Shown here: piece by piece, positions 35,086 through 46,138 of the stretch
How positions within the stretch are numbered: position 1 is the stretch's first letter
How the letters are laid out: each line of letters opens with the position of its first letter
Assembly (NCBI RefSeq): GCF_000226115.1
Contig: NC_016457.1
Location: 868,001-932,000 of the forward strand
Reading direction: 5' to 3'
Length of the DNA stretch: 64,000 bases
From: Thermothielavioides terrestris NRRL 8126
Lineage: Eukaryota; Ascomycota; Sordariomycetes; Sordariales; Chaetomiaceae
Translations under genes and position numbers: made by a program
The notes under the pieces: generated by a model
What the model saw: the letters and a program-made list of their open reading frames with translations, nothing else
Told to the model about the DNA's origin: nothing
Databases searched by the model: none

Positions 35086-38000
35086 GGTTGGTGGCGCCGG
35101 GGTCGGTGCTGGAGCTGAAGTGGCGGGCAAAGCCGGTCCTTGCGGAGGGTGGGCCGTTGCAAGTGAAGGCTTGCTATCTTGCGATGGGGGAGGGATCGAG
35201 GCGGGGGGCGCGGCAGGTGCAGCCAGCGTGGGCTTCTGAGCAGACAGCTGAGATGTCCCCGGCGCAGGTGGCGGCGCGGTTGTTGCAGGGGATGCAGCCG
35301 AGGTTGGGGCAGGACCCTGACCAGGACCCTGCGACGGCGGCGGAGCAGAGCCAGGTATTGGTCCCTGTGAGCTCGTGGGAGGCACTGCCTGGGCTGGGTG
35401 ATGAGATGCGGTTGGAATGGGCGCAGAAGCTGGCGCATTGGGCAAGGAAGTCACCGAAGCGCCGACCGGAGGCGTCGATCGGCTAGGAGTCTGGCCCGTG
35501 GCCAGGGATGGAACCTTGAGGGAAGCCTGGACCTCAGCTGGCCTTTGTGCCGGAGGATGTTGCACTTCAGCTCCACCCTGAGCAGGAGCATGAGCAGGCG
35601 CTGCAACCTGGGCTGAACCCTGGGCCTGGACGGCTCCTGGAACCAGATTTGGATTCGGGACCGCAGCAGCAGCCTGCGCCACGGCTGAGGCCGGTGACGG
35701 GCTTTGAACGGTCCCCAACCCGGCAGCCGGGGGTCGAGTGTGGGATGCTGGAGCCGCGAGAGGCTGAGCCGCAAGCTGCGCGGAAGTCGCGGCAGGACGG
35801 GGAACCTGCTGTGCAGCCGCGGCCGCCGTGCTCGGGTTAGCTGCTGCCGGCCCAGACGGCGCTGGAGCCGGCGGACTCGTTGATGTGGAAGGTGAATGTG
35901 CGGGCTTCATTCCGGGATTTAAGGGTGCTGTGGAGGACGCGATCGCCCCTGCAGGAGAAGGAGTAGGTGCCTGCGGCCTTGCGGAGACAGCGGCAGAGCC
36001 AGGAACTGATGGAGCCGGGGGTCCGAGGCTCGGCCGCGAAGCAGTCGGAGGCGCCGAACCAGACGCGAGAGCCGCCATGGTTTTTTGATGCTCCGTCACC
36101 ACCCGCTCGATGGCCGTGATGAGGACGTTCTCGGCCGCTTCGTACTGGTTCCTCTCGGTCTCGGTCCCGGGCATCGTGCTGCGGTCGGTGAACCCCAGTA
36201 CACGGTCCATGGCTGACAAGATCAGGCGCTCCGCATTACGCGTTCCCTTCATCCTGCCTTCCAGAGTTTGGATCATGTTGGCTTTGAATTTGACGAGAGC
36301 CTGCAGCAGGCCTGGGTGGAGGGACCGGTTGGCGCCTAGGTTCTTGCTGGTCGACTCGAACACACCGAACACAACCTCTTCGAGGCTCTCTGCTTCCGGG
36401 ACCATGCTTTCTGCGGTGAGCCCGAGGCCGCGGTGGATGACAGACAAGGCGATTGCCTCGGCCGCCTCGGCACCTCGGGTCCGTTTCGTCAACTGCTCCG
36501 TAACTGTCTTCTTAAAGTTAATGACATGCTTGACTAGTTCCGGCGCAACGGCTGGCTTGAGGGCAAGAGTGGCGCCAGTTGCAGCGGGTTGCGCCGGTCG
36601 CGGCCCGATAGAGCCGGATGTCGCCGCCTGCGCCGGGGCAGGGCCAGCTCGTGGTAGCCCATTGAACGGACTCATCGACTGGCTGGGAGGGAAATCTTGC
36701 CGTGCGGGGGCCTGAGGAGTATCACCTCGTGGCGTGGAACCGCCTGGAGGAGGCCGCGATGTATAGGGCGAGGAATATCCCGTGGCATTCTGGTTCGCTT
36801 GAGAAGGACGTGCCGTAGCTGGGTCTGCATATACAGCGGTCGGCGTACCCGCGGGTGCGGGGGGGGCAGGAGCCGAATAAGCATGGCGGGGCGCTTGCTG
36901 GGCAGAAGCAGCGACAGGTAGGCCGCCGGGCTGGGCCTGCGGGGGCGGCTGGCCAAGGCCGACCTGGCCGTGGGCGGGAGGATATCCGGTCCGTTGGGGA
37001 ACGGTGCCCGGCCGATAACCTGACTGCGAGCCAGCTTCAGCGTGGAACGTCTGGGGCGTCGTCGTGGCAGAAGCCGCGTACGGTGGGCCAAAAGTGTGCA
37101 GAGCCGCGGGGCGATCGGGCGATGCTGCCTTGCGCTTTTTCCCGGCGTCAATATCGATGCCTGGCACGCGGCTCCAGAGATGCGTCTCCTCATTCTTCCT
37201 GAAGGCGTCGTTGCCGATGAGGTTGTGTCGAACGCTGCTCTCCCAGCCCTTGGACTCGACATGGAAGTAGAAGTATGGATACTTCATCTGGATCCGTTTG
37301 TATATCTGCTTCAAGGTTAAGCCGCCGGGAGCGGCGGACAAGACTTCGTCAATCAGCGTGCCGTAGTTCTTGGGCGGTTTCTGCCGCTGCTCCTCGGTAT
37401 AGTCGGCTTCGTTCAGCTCCAGTGGCGGCGTCTTAGGCTTCTCCCGTCGCCGCTCTTTCATGGTCTTCTCGGCATTCGAGCCCTCGCCGTCCTCGCCGTT
37501 CTTAGGCTTCCGCGGCTTATACTTGCGCTTCTCCGGCCTGTCGGGCGCGTTCTCGGGCAGCGGGTGCTTGCGAGGCCGGCCAACCTTCCGTTTGACTGGC
37601 GGTTCTCCTGGCGGCGGCTGGGGCATGTTCTTCTTGGCGAGCTCCATTGCCGCCTTCCGACGGAGCCTCTCCTCCCTCTTGGACATGATGCCGTTCTTCG
37701 GCGGGCGGCCAGGACCGCGTTTCCTCTGGGGGATGGGACCAAGGGCGTCGTACAGCTCTGGTGGCAGCTCCGATTTAAGCGACGGCGGCAGGGCTGGCGG
37801 ATCCTTTTCGATCGTCTCCATAACCTCGTGCTCCGGTGCCTTTTCGGGCTCTGGCTCGGGAATGTCCTCAGGGGGCTCCGACAGTTCGCTGCCGCTGTCC
37901 TCCTTCGCGGGTGGAGCTTCTTCCATCTCTTCGGGGCTTGTGCTCCGTCTCTCGGGGTCGTGGGAGCTCTCAAAGTCGAAGCTCATCTCCTTCCCTCCTT

Positions 38001-39381
38001 CCGAGTAGCGCCTGCTGGACGAGCGGTCTTCATCGATGTCGACCTCGGCACCAGTCTTGCCGCGGGGGACACCGTTGATGGTGAAGACAAATTCCACATC
38101 TCTGATCTGCAGGCGGTCGCCGCTCCTCAACACCACCTTCGTGTTGTAGAGGACATCCTCACAGAAGAAGCCGTTTTTGTGCAGCGGGATGGCTTCGAAT
38201 ACGCCCCGCTTCTGGTTGAATTCAATCATCAGATGTCGTCTCGAAATGGCCTTGGTTCTGCTGGCAATATTCGGCCCAGGAGAGTGGATGGGGACAAGTG
38301 GGACATAGTAGGGCGATGGCCGGAGGGCGCTGAGATCTACAGCGGCTGCTCCCGGTGTGTGCGACACATACTGCCGGTTGAGCGTCGGGTGCTCCTCGTC
38401 AAGCGGAACTGGCTCGGGCCCAGCGGGCTCGGGCTGCTGAGAATCCCCCGACCCAGATGCAGCGCCACGGCTCGTCTTCCTCCTCTTGGACGGACGCGGA
38501 TCGTCCTCGCCATCCGACTCCGGGCCGAGCATGCCGCCCTCCTCGCTGACGTACGATTTGCTGAACTTGCGGCCTTCCTGGATCGGAGGAGTTGGGGGCG
38601 GTAGGCCCAGCTGTTCGTTTTCCCGCACCTTGCGTTGGTAGGCTTCGAGCCGTCGCTCGTTCCGTCTGGCTTGGGCCAGAGCTTTCTTGTCCCGCCCGAT
38701 GATGATAGCATATGTGGTCATCTCGAAGACGCCGTCGGCAAACTCGAGCTTCGCGAAGGACTCAAGAGGGGCGTCGGCATGCGGGGTGGTGCTGGGGCCG
38801 TCGGGAGCTCGCTGTAGTAAAGGATCGGAGACATCGAGTGCTTGCTGCGGAGGTAGTGACACTTGAGAGGGGCGAACAGTCGACGGGGGAAGCGCCATGC
38901 CCTGCCGCTGAGCCGACAGCCGAGCGAGGGCCATCAGAATGTCGGTTGGATGCGGCGAGTAGAGACCGAGGCCCGCACCGGCGGAGGGGTACACGGCGGC
39001 ATCCATACCCGAGTTGAAGTGCATTGGGTCGGTTATGGCTTCGGGCGCTGCTGGTGCTGCTGCTGCTGCTGCTGTCGCTGGTGGTTCTTCAGGGTCGGAA
39101 AGCGCGTGTAAGCGGCGGTCCGGGTTGGAGTCTTGCGCAGAAGCAGCGGGTGCAGCGGGCGTGGCAGTGACAGTGACATCATGGTGAGCGGCGGGCGGTG
39201 CGTCGGGCAACACCTCGGGGTCGTACGCCTCGTCGTGCGTTCCGTCATGCGCCGGGGCCACGGAAGGCTCGCAGCTGCCGGTCGAGTTCAAGTCCGGGGC
39301 CGGGTCGGTGAGGGGAGAGAAGGCAGGCGGCACCGGCGTCTCGCAGCCGGCGCCGTCGCCGTCCAGCACGGACGAAGTCAT
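34744..39381 (-). CDS. fhl1: FHA-forkhead transcription factor, Fhl1-like
   Basis: Single exon, 1545 aa from the first ATG (MTSSVLDGDGAG); 59 more codons are open upstream from a TTG. The FHA domain runs from about residue 215 to 435 and is split: TYAIIIGRD near 222, then a ~150-residue insertion with a charged helix (KALAQARRNERRLEAYQRKVRE), then SRRHLMIEF near 380 and FVFTINGV near 432. The forkhead DNA-binding domain is at about 664-740 (KPPKNYGTLIDEVLSA, YFHVESKGWESSVRHNLIGN, AFRKNEETHLWSRVPG). Two basic AT-hook-like KRGPGRPPK / RKVGRPRK segments precede it. An FHA with such an insertion followed by a forkhead is typical of Fhl1, which regulates ribosomal protein genes and ribosome production in yeasts; a Fkh1/2-type cell-cycle role is the alternative. 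The last ~500 residues are Pro/Ala/Ser-rich with a Thr tract. Confidence 0.9.
35054..35085. repeat. (GTC)n trinucleotide tract coding poly-Thr
   Basis: About ten perfect GTC units within the C-terminal disordered region of the forkhead gene, read as ACG/ACA-type Thr codons on the coding minus strand. It produces a poly-Thr tract and a false long frame on the plus strand. Confidence 0.9.
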
Positions 39382-40742
39382 CGCTTGCAGAATGGGACAA
39401 GCTCCTTCGTCAAGCTGCGACAGGTCGCGCGAGGCCTCGCAGAGCGGCGCAGTGCGAATTCGTTTCGATTTTGCCGAGTCGATCGGGCGACTTTCGAGTT
39501 CGAGTCTCCTCTCTCGATCTCGAATCGGGTCCCGGAATGCGCCTGCTGCGCCTGGCAAGGGCCAATGGGCAGGATCGATGGCACCTGGAAGCCTAAATTT
39601 TGACCGCCCTCGGATTTCCGTCCCGTGATTGGCTGAAATGCTTCACCTGCCCCACCGTCCCCTCCAACACCCTGGTTCCTTCATCGGTTGGCTCCGTCTG
39701 CCACGCTCCATCTTGTTCTCTGGATCCACTCACGCTCATTCACTTCTCAACGTCCGCTCCTAGTCGAGCCGTTCGCACCCGGCCCTCGCCCAGCTGCAGA
39801 TGCGCAAATGGACGTGGAAGCAGGATGCGATAGCAAACCAGTCACATTGCAGCACCATGCAGTCGATAGTCCATGTACGGATTACGTGCATCAATGACAT
39901 CCCGTCCCTTTGTTCTCTCATCGCCACTTTACAGTCGTCTCCTCGGGGCAGGTTTCTGCACTTGCTTTGATGTGTTCCGTACTTTCAAGAGCAGGATCAC
40001 CAGGATAAATCCGTGATATATCTCTTTTTTATTTCTTTTCGCCTGCTGCAAACGTTGGCCGGCAGTCCGAGTTTCAAAGCCGGGCTGCGCTGCCCTGACC
40101 GAGTCCCGGCCCGGCCCGGTCCCAGAAAAGGGCCTCCACGATAACTCCACTCTTCCGTGCCGCCCTCGGGCTCCCAGTTCTTCAATGTTTTGGGGCCGGC
40201 CAACAGCTGCCCGGCGACCGTCTCTCGGCACCTCCACTGCCGCCTATCCCACCTGCGTTACTATTGTTGTACATGCGAACCGGCCCATCGGGCCCTCGAG
40301 GTCTTTGCTGTCTTGGCCTTTCTCTGTGCGAGCCGAGTGGCTCAGCATCTTTGTCCGCTCCTCCATGGGCAGGCTGGCAGCCTCTGGGGCGGTGTTTCCG
40401 GCCGGACCCGGGCACTCGGACTGCATGAAACAAAACAATGCCCACGAGCTGGGCCGACACTTTGTTTCGGCATGGAGCGGGTTTGGTGAATCCATCCTGA
40501 AAGGACATATATTCAACCCGATCCCGCATGTCAAAGGCCTCCCCCTGGGGCGCCGTGATTGCGAGGTTGCGTTCGCTTGTCCAACCCCCCTTCCCCCGTC
40601 CAACTAGTCAACCTCCTTGCGGGATACGCTGGCCAGGGCCGATATACTCGATTTGCTTGTGGACAAAGACACTTCCAGTTCTCTGTGTCCTCTTGCATCC
40701 AGCAACCACCGAGTCATCTACGCTGTGAGCTCTCCACCGAAA
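39382..40742. other. Divergent intergenic region between forkhead and four-TM genes
   Basis: 1.36 kb holding both promoters. A motif copy GTACGGATTAC lies at 39875. Plus- and minus-strand frames of 100-140 codons overlap at 40180-40600, none with a recognisable domain. Confidence 0.5.
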
Positions 40743-42968
40743 ATGTCTCCTGGAGGGTCGCCCGAGAGCGACGGACCGTCGCCCGCAATGGGGCAGTCTC
40801 CCGCCGAGTCGACTTGGCCCTTGCCGCGAAACCCGGCACCTCCAGACGCAGCACCGCCGACCGGGAGGAGAGCTCGCAGGCAGAAACCCGAAGCAGCTCG
40901 ACCAACGGGAGGGGCCGCCCAGCTACCATCAATCGACACTCGGAGCGCTGGGCAGGAGAGCACCCGCATCAGCGTCTCGGGACGTGCGCCGCAGCCAGCA
41001 GGGGACGAGATCCCCATCCTCGTGCCTGCGGCTCTGAACCCCCAATCGACCAAGACAGGCGAAAGAGTGCCGCCACCGATCGTCACCAGATCTCAGCCAG
41101 AACAAGCTGTTCCTAGCTTCTCTTTCCCAAGGGCGCCTCCGGTTCGTAAGAACGGCAAAGATGCGCCCGGCCCTACAGAGTACCCTCTTCCAGGGCCGCC
41201 GCGCACCGGAGCAGCGGGACCCATCCCCAAGCCGCCAATGCCCGAACCGCCCCGCGCAGGCCCGCCCAGCTCTGTCCCAGCTGTGTCGGGAGTGTCACCT
41301 CCCTCCGGTCTAGCACTTCTTCCTCAGTCACGCATGGGGCAGCCCATCCACGATGCTTCACGCCAGGGGATGGCTCTCCCGGCGGAGGAGGGCCCGCTCC
41401 CAGAGCAGCCGGGCCCAGCCCCGTCCTTCCCTACGCCCACTCCCTCGAAATCCCCACCGCGCAAGAACACGCCAGTCAGCATCTTACCAAGAAATCAAGA
41501 TTTCCCGCCGCCATTGCGAGTCAGTAACCTGCCTCCTCAGACAGATCCCAAGGCCGATACGGCTCGTGGCGTGTCCTCCCAAAATCCGACGCAGTCAAAT
41601 GCGAATCAAACGGAGCCTGCCCCCCGCGTCGGTGAGCCTCGGGGCACCACAGATGCCAACCGGATTCGCAATGGTGGGCCGTCTTCGAGCACCCGATCAC
41701 AAGCGGACAGGCCTGCTAGGAAGCCTGTGAATCCCTTGGGATCATCGCCTCCGAGAGTGCCCGTGCCAACGGGCGAAACAGGCCTGGCTCCAGGGTTGCT
41801 GCCTCCGGGCATGAACCCGCTGCGGTCATCACCCCCCAACCCTGCCCCGCAGCAAGTTAACTTTGCGAGCATTAACCCATTGCGGTCATCGCCTCCGAAC
41901 CCTCCGTTGCAGCCCGAGAATCAGGCAGGCCTCGAGCCGTCAGTCAACCGGCCCCCAGTGTCGTACTCCCCACCCCGGAGACAAGATACGGCGAACTTCG
42001 CACCCGCTCGGGTCGTCAGCCCTCTCAGACCGATGCCCCCGCCCGACTGGGCCCGTCCTCAGGTTGTCAGCCCGCCTGAGTTCTCCAGATCTCGTCCGGG
42101 ACTCGCTTATCAAGCACCCAGCCACGGACATTCCCGCTCGATGGATTCCAACGCTTCCAGCGACTCAACGGCAAGTTCGGCCACGGCATCGAGTACAAAA
42201 CCGCTGAACCCGGTCCAGCGGCAGAACACCGGATTCTCCAAGCCAGCACGACAGAACTCGGATTACTCCGGGGAGAAAGCCGGCGCGGGCGGCCGTGGCT
42301 ATTACAGCGGCGAAGCGGGCGCGTCGCAGACGCCGTACATGAACATGCTGCTCTCGCTGGACAAGATCCCGCGCATGCACAACATCCTGGTGTCGGTGTT
42401 CGTGTGGATCCTGCTGGTCGGCTTCGTCATCATGCCGGGCTCGTTCACCAGCCTCAAGCGCAAGCAGGATGGGCAGAGCGTGACGTTCCCTGTCGGCGAG
42501 GTCAGCGGCGAGAAGCGCGCCATCACGCCGGGCAACACGGCCGCCATGGTCGTCGGGTTCGCGTGCATCGTGGCCGGCCTGTTCGGCTCGTCATGGCTTG
42601 CCCTGCGCTGGCGGCGCAACTACGTGTGGCTGCTCAACAAGCTGTACCTGCCGCTCGTGTTCAACGCGCTCGCCGGCGTGCTGACGACCGTGACCAACGT
42701 CTACACCCAGCAGGTGGGCGAGTGGAGCACGCAGGCGATTATCGCCATCGTGATTGAGGCGTCGGTCCTCGGCACGAGCTTTATTTTGTTTGTTATTTAC
42801 AATTACTGGTTGCTGCGGCGTGTGCGCAGCGAGTATGAGGAGCAGTTCAACTATGGCGATGAGAAGACGATGCGGAGGAGGCGGAAGGCGCAGAGGAGGG
42901 TCGGGTTGTTCGCACGGTTCAGGAGGGCGCGCAGGCAGCCGCCTATTGCGGCGGGCAGTGTAGTTTAA
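40743..42968 (+). CDS. Fungal integral membrane protein with long disordered N-terminus
   Basis: Single exon, 741 aa, from the first ATG of the frame (MSPGGSPESDGPSP); the frame is open a further 42 codons upstream from a TTG. The first ~530 residues are Pro/Ser/Arg-rich and disordered, with repeats of the form NPLRSSPPNPxxQ. The C-terminal ~200 residues carry four TM helices: NILVSVFVWILLVGFVIMPG, AAMVVGFACIVAGLFGSSW, LYLPLVFNALAGVLTTVTNVY and AIIAIVIEASVLGTSFILFV. A basic tail ends KTMRRRRKAQRRVGLFARFRRARRQ. The layout (cytosolic N-terminal tail, four TMs, basic C-terminus) suggests a plasma-membrane or endomembrane protein. I do not recognise a characterised homologue. It converges with the molybdate-transporter gene, with 225 bp between stop codons. 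Confidence 0.8.
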   Translation: MSPGGSPESDGPSPAMGQSPAESTWPLPRNPAPPDAAPPTGRRARRQKPEAARPTGGAAQLPSIDTRSAGQESTRISVSGRAPQPAGDEIPILVPAALNPQSTKTGERVPPPIVTRSQPEQAVPSFSFPRAPPVRKNGKDAPGPTEYPLPGPPRTGAAGPIPKPPMPEPPRAGPPSSVPAVSGVSPPSGLALLPQSRMGQPIHDASRQGMALPAEEGPLPEQPGPAPSFPTPTPSKSPPRKNTPVSILPRNQDFPPPLRVSNLPPQTDPKADTARGVSSQNPTQSNANQTEPAPRVGEPRGTTDANRIRNGGPSSSTRSQADRPARKPVNPLGSSPPRVPVPTGETGLAPGLLPPGMNPLRSSPPNPAPQQVNFASINPLRSSPPNPPLQPENQAGLEPSVNRPPVSYSPPRRQDTANFAPARVVSPLRPMPPPDWARPQVVSPPEFSRSRPGLAYQAPSHGHSRSMDSNASSDSTASSATASSTKPLNPVQRQNTGFSKPARQNSDYSGEKAGAGGRGYYSGEAGASQTPYMNMLLSLDKIPRMHNILVSVFVWILLVGFVIMPGSFTSLKRKQDGQSVTFPVGEVSGEKRAITPGNTAAMVVGFACIVAGLFGSSWLALRWRRNYVWLLNKLYLPLVFNALAGVLTTVTNVYTQQVGEWSTQAIIAIVIEASVLGTSFILFVIYNYWLLRRVRSEYEEQFNYGDEKTMRRRRKAQRRVGLFARFRRARRQPPIAAGSVV

Positions 42969-43193
42969 CGGTGAAGGGGGCGGAGGAGGCTGTTCGAGTT
43001 GGTTGAGGGAACACATATACCCGTAGATTCATTCCCTATTTTCCGGAGTCAGGTGAAGGAGGACATCGCATCAGCATGTTAGCTAGACACAAAGCGGCCC
43101 AGGCCGGATGCTTTCGGTGTTCATATATTCGTTCTACTTCGTTCTACTGCTACCCAATACTCCACATTGCGCTCCAACGTCAGGGAGCTGCGC

Positions 43194-44801
43194 CTACCGC
43201 AACAATGGCAAGCGCTCGCCCACCAGCCCCCATCTCCCCTCCGCCTGCCTCCTCTCAACACAGTCGGCGGCCCGGTAGGCCGCGTGACAGCAGCACCCCG
43301 CCAAGAAGCCCACCGCGTCGTTCTTGAAGGCCAAAATCCCCGCCGCGGTCACCATCATGACCATCCACCGCTCCTGCTGCTCCCGCACACCAACCTCCCT
43401 ACACCGCCGCCTCCTGAAAAAACCCACCCCAACCCCCTCCCCCTCCGCCACGCTCTCCTCCCACAAGTCCGCCGCCCCACTGTTCAGCCCAGCCCCGACC
43501 TTCGCCAGCTCCAGCCCAGCCGCAATGACCATGACGCCCAGCACGCCGCCCGGAAACCGGCGGAGGAACTCGATCAGCCCTTGCTGCCCCCCAGTGTGGT
43601 TCTGCAGCAGGCCCCACCCCGACCCGGACCGAGCCCCGCTGCCCCAAACCCCGAGCAACACCTTAGCCAGGCCCAGTAGCACGACGCTGGCGCCGCTGCG
43701 CGCGCCGAACCGGTGCTGCGCGGCCAGCCCGCCCGCGCCGTGGCACACGGGCATGGCGCCGGACCAGCACGCGAGCAGGTTCATGGCGGCGACGGACAGG
43801 CCGAGCGCGGTGGCGCTCGGGACGGCGGGCGCCGCGGCGCTGCCGTCGTCGTCGTCGTCCTCCTCCTCCCGCCCGGGGGGAAAGAAGCGGTGGCGGGGGA
43901 ACAGGTCTGCGGCGAGCGAGGCGACGGCTAGGATGGAGTTGAGGGTGGTGAGGGGCAGTTGCGCGAGGGCGGTGCTCAGCGCGGCGGGGGAGGTGAATGC
44001 CGGGGGCAGGAAGGGGAGGAGGGTTGGGGGGAAGGAGGAGGTGGTGGGAAGGTGCGGGGAGTCTGGTGGTGGGGAGGAGGAGGAGGAGGAGGGGGGGGGC
44101 GGGCGCGGCGACGGCGACGGCAATGCCGAGGAGGAAGGCCAGCAGGGCGTAGGGGAAGCGGGCGGCGCGTTGGGTGAGGAGGAGGAGGAGGAAGAGGAGC
44201 AGGGCGGCGAGGCGGCTGTCGAGGGGCGGCGGGGCGAGCCAGGGGAGCGGCAGGATCAGGGCCGCGCCGGAGGTGATGAGGCGGAGGCCGGCGCCGAGCT
44301 GGATGCCTTTGATGATGGGCACGGGGATCAGGCGGGCGAGGAGGCGGAGGAGGCCGGTGGCGCTGAGGAGGAGCACGGCAAAGGAGACGAGCGCGCCGGC
44401 GGCGGTGGTGACGCGGAGGGGGAGGTGGTTGGCCAGGGCAGCTGCGGCGATGGCCTGGGGGGGCAGAGTCAGAGCGGGGGTCGTTTGTTTACGCTATCTC
44501 ACTATAACAGGAGAGAGGAAAGAAAGGAAAGAGAGGACAAAAAAGACGACGGGCGCACCTTCATGGGCTGCACGGGCAGCGGGATGCCAAAGACAACGCC
44601 CGTGGCGATGTTGAACAGGCCCGAGAAGATGAGGGTTGACGTCAAGTCTATGGAGCCCTGCAAGGCGAGTGCAATCATCAACGGGAGCAGCGTGCCCAGG
44701 TCACCGAGGGCGCCCGAGATTTCGGCCGCGGGTGACCGCCGGAGCGTGCGGAGGTTGTACCGGTTGCGCCGGGCGAGCTCCGAGAGGAATGCGGGGCCCA
44801 T
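43194..44801 (-). CDS. MOT1-type molybdate transporter, apparent frameshift
   Basis: Exon 1 is 44801..44559 (MGPAFLSELARRN...LPVQPMK). The intron has donor GTGCGC and acceptor CCCCCAG. Exon 2 begins at 44454 (AIAAAALANHLPL...), so the family motif PVQPMK-AIAAAA is rebuilt. Many hydrophobic segments follow. The frame then fails: FPYALLAFLLGIAVAVAAP is in one frame and PTLLPFLPPAFTSPAALSTALAQLPLTTLNSILAVASLAADLFP, continuing to the stop at 43194, is in the next. The change falls at a G9 run (44091-44099). Further family features lie after it, notably SGAMPVCHGAGGLAAQHRFGARSG. These match high-affinity molybdate transporters of the MOT1 family (sulfate-transporter-like fold). The two GT..CAG introns I could draw across the break have the wrong phase. 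Either a one-base homopolymer error or a real frameshift; both halves otherwise look under selection. Confidence 0.85.
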
Positions 44802-45340
44802 CGTGTGTCTCTCCGGCGCCGGGCCATATAAAAAATTAGAAAAAGAAAGGGAAAACAGGGACAGGAAAAAATTACTCGTAGCAGTGTCCCAGGTGTTATT
44901 TAGGGTGGTCAATCGTGTGCAAGTACTGGTGATGTGGGAGGCTGGATGAGGATGAGAGCACGGCGTGGCGGGGCTGGCCGCGCTCGTGTAATTGAGTGGA
45001 TTCATGTTAGTCACTGCAGGCGACGCTGGCCCGTGGAGATACCTGATTCTCCCTCAATTCGTCAATTCTCCCCAGGAAACGCCGCTCATGAGAGCATTTC
45101 GGTGATAAGTCCATAAATCATAATTTTCATACAGACCAGGAACGTAAACAAATTACATAGCAAGGATGCCATGGTATCAGGCGTGGTATCTCGTCAGTCC
45201 AGAACACATGCCCACATGCCGCTCATCAAATCATATCCGCTGCACAGACACACGGTCTGGCATCTCCGCAGTCAACCGACCGCTCCAACGGCGGGGGCCA
45301 GACTCCCTTTACCCCTTAACTACCCCTTACCCCTTGCCCC
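44802..45340. other. Intergenic, no gene recognised
   Basis: Promoter side of the transporter gene and 3' side of the SUR7/PalI-type gene. A short CCCCTTA-rich repeat lies at 45306-45345. Nothing else seen. Confidence 0.5.
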
Positions 45341-46138
45341 TTACCAACCCCACCTCCTCCTCGCCGGCGCAGCATAATCGCCCTTGCCCCCCGCCGTCCT
45401 CGACCGGTGCAGCCTGGCCGAGCAGCATGTAAAGAACACGACGACGGCGCCGAGCAGCGAGCAGACGGCGGCGACGAGGGTGGTCCAAGCGGCGGGGCCG
45501 TAGCGGGCGTTCGCGCCGGTGGTCTGGCCGCGGTCGTTGACGTTGGAGCGGACGATGCTGAAGAGGACGAAGTCGATGACGCAGGCGACGGCGGTGGCCA
45601 GGAAGGCGACGAGGGCGACGAGCGCGGCCAGGAAGGAGCCCAGCACGCCGGCGCCGAGCGCGAGCAGGAAGGCGAGGAAGTCGATGCCGCACGCGATCGG
45701 GTGCAGGATCATGGCCTTCGTCAGCGTCCGCGTCGTGTCGGTCGCGTACGTCGAGAAGTCGGTGCCGTCGATCGCCTGCATCACCGCCGCGGGCGAGTAG
45801 CCGACGTGCGGGTCGGAGCAGTCATCGCTGGCGCGCCGGGAAGGGGAAGGGAGGGGGCGGGTCAGCTTCTTCTACTCGGGCCGGAGGGGAGGAGGTAGTT
45901 GATTTGAGGTAGGTAGGTCCGCTTACCTGCCGCCGCCGGCCACATTGTTGTGGCAGAAGCCAAAGGTGCCAAACGTCACGGTCGACCGGGTGTTGGCGTT
46001 GCTGCTGTCGCCCAGGTCGACCTTGAGCAGCGAGAGATTGTGAACGACAGGTGCCGATATACATGTGATGATGAGGAGGATGGTGGCCGAGAAGAGCAGG
46101 AAGGTACCGATATGGTGAAAGAAGCCTGTCCTCGCCAT
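45341..46138 (-). CDS. SUR7/PalI family four-TM membrane protein
   Basis: Two exons: 46138..45927 and 45827..45341, 232 aa. The intron has donor GTAAGC and acceptor CGCCAG; splicing gives NNVAGGGS-DDCSDPHVGYSP. TM1 is near the N-terminus (IGTFLLFSATILLIITCISAPVV). An extracellular loop with VTFGTFGFCHN and DDCSDPHVGYS follows, containing the small Gly-Phe-Gly-Cys-like motif typical of SUR7/PalI/Rim9 proteins. Then come three more TMs (HPIACGIDFLAFLLALGAGVL, LAALVALVAFLATAVACVIDFVLF, TTLVAAVCSLLGAVVVFFTCC) and a short basic tail. It is far shorter than PalI proper, which has a long cytosolic tail, so a SUR7-like eisosome/plasma-membrane role is more likely than pH sensing. Confidence 0.88.

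Noticed and set aside
34605..35486. Plus-strand frame opposite the 3' part of the forkhead gene
   Set aside because: Poly-Ser and repeat-derived; it overlaps the Thr/Pro/Ala-rich tail of the conserved FHA-forkhead frame.
44063..44118. A short intron to explain the molybdate-transporter frame change
   Set aside because: The possible GT..CAG pairs (from 44118 or 44112 to 44063) are 56 and 50 nt, both two modulo three, while a length of one modulo three is needed; the donors (GTCGCC) are also poor.
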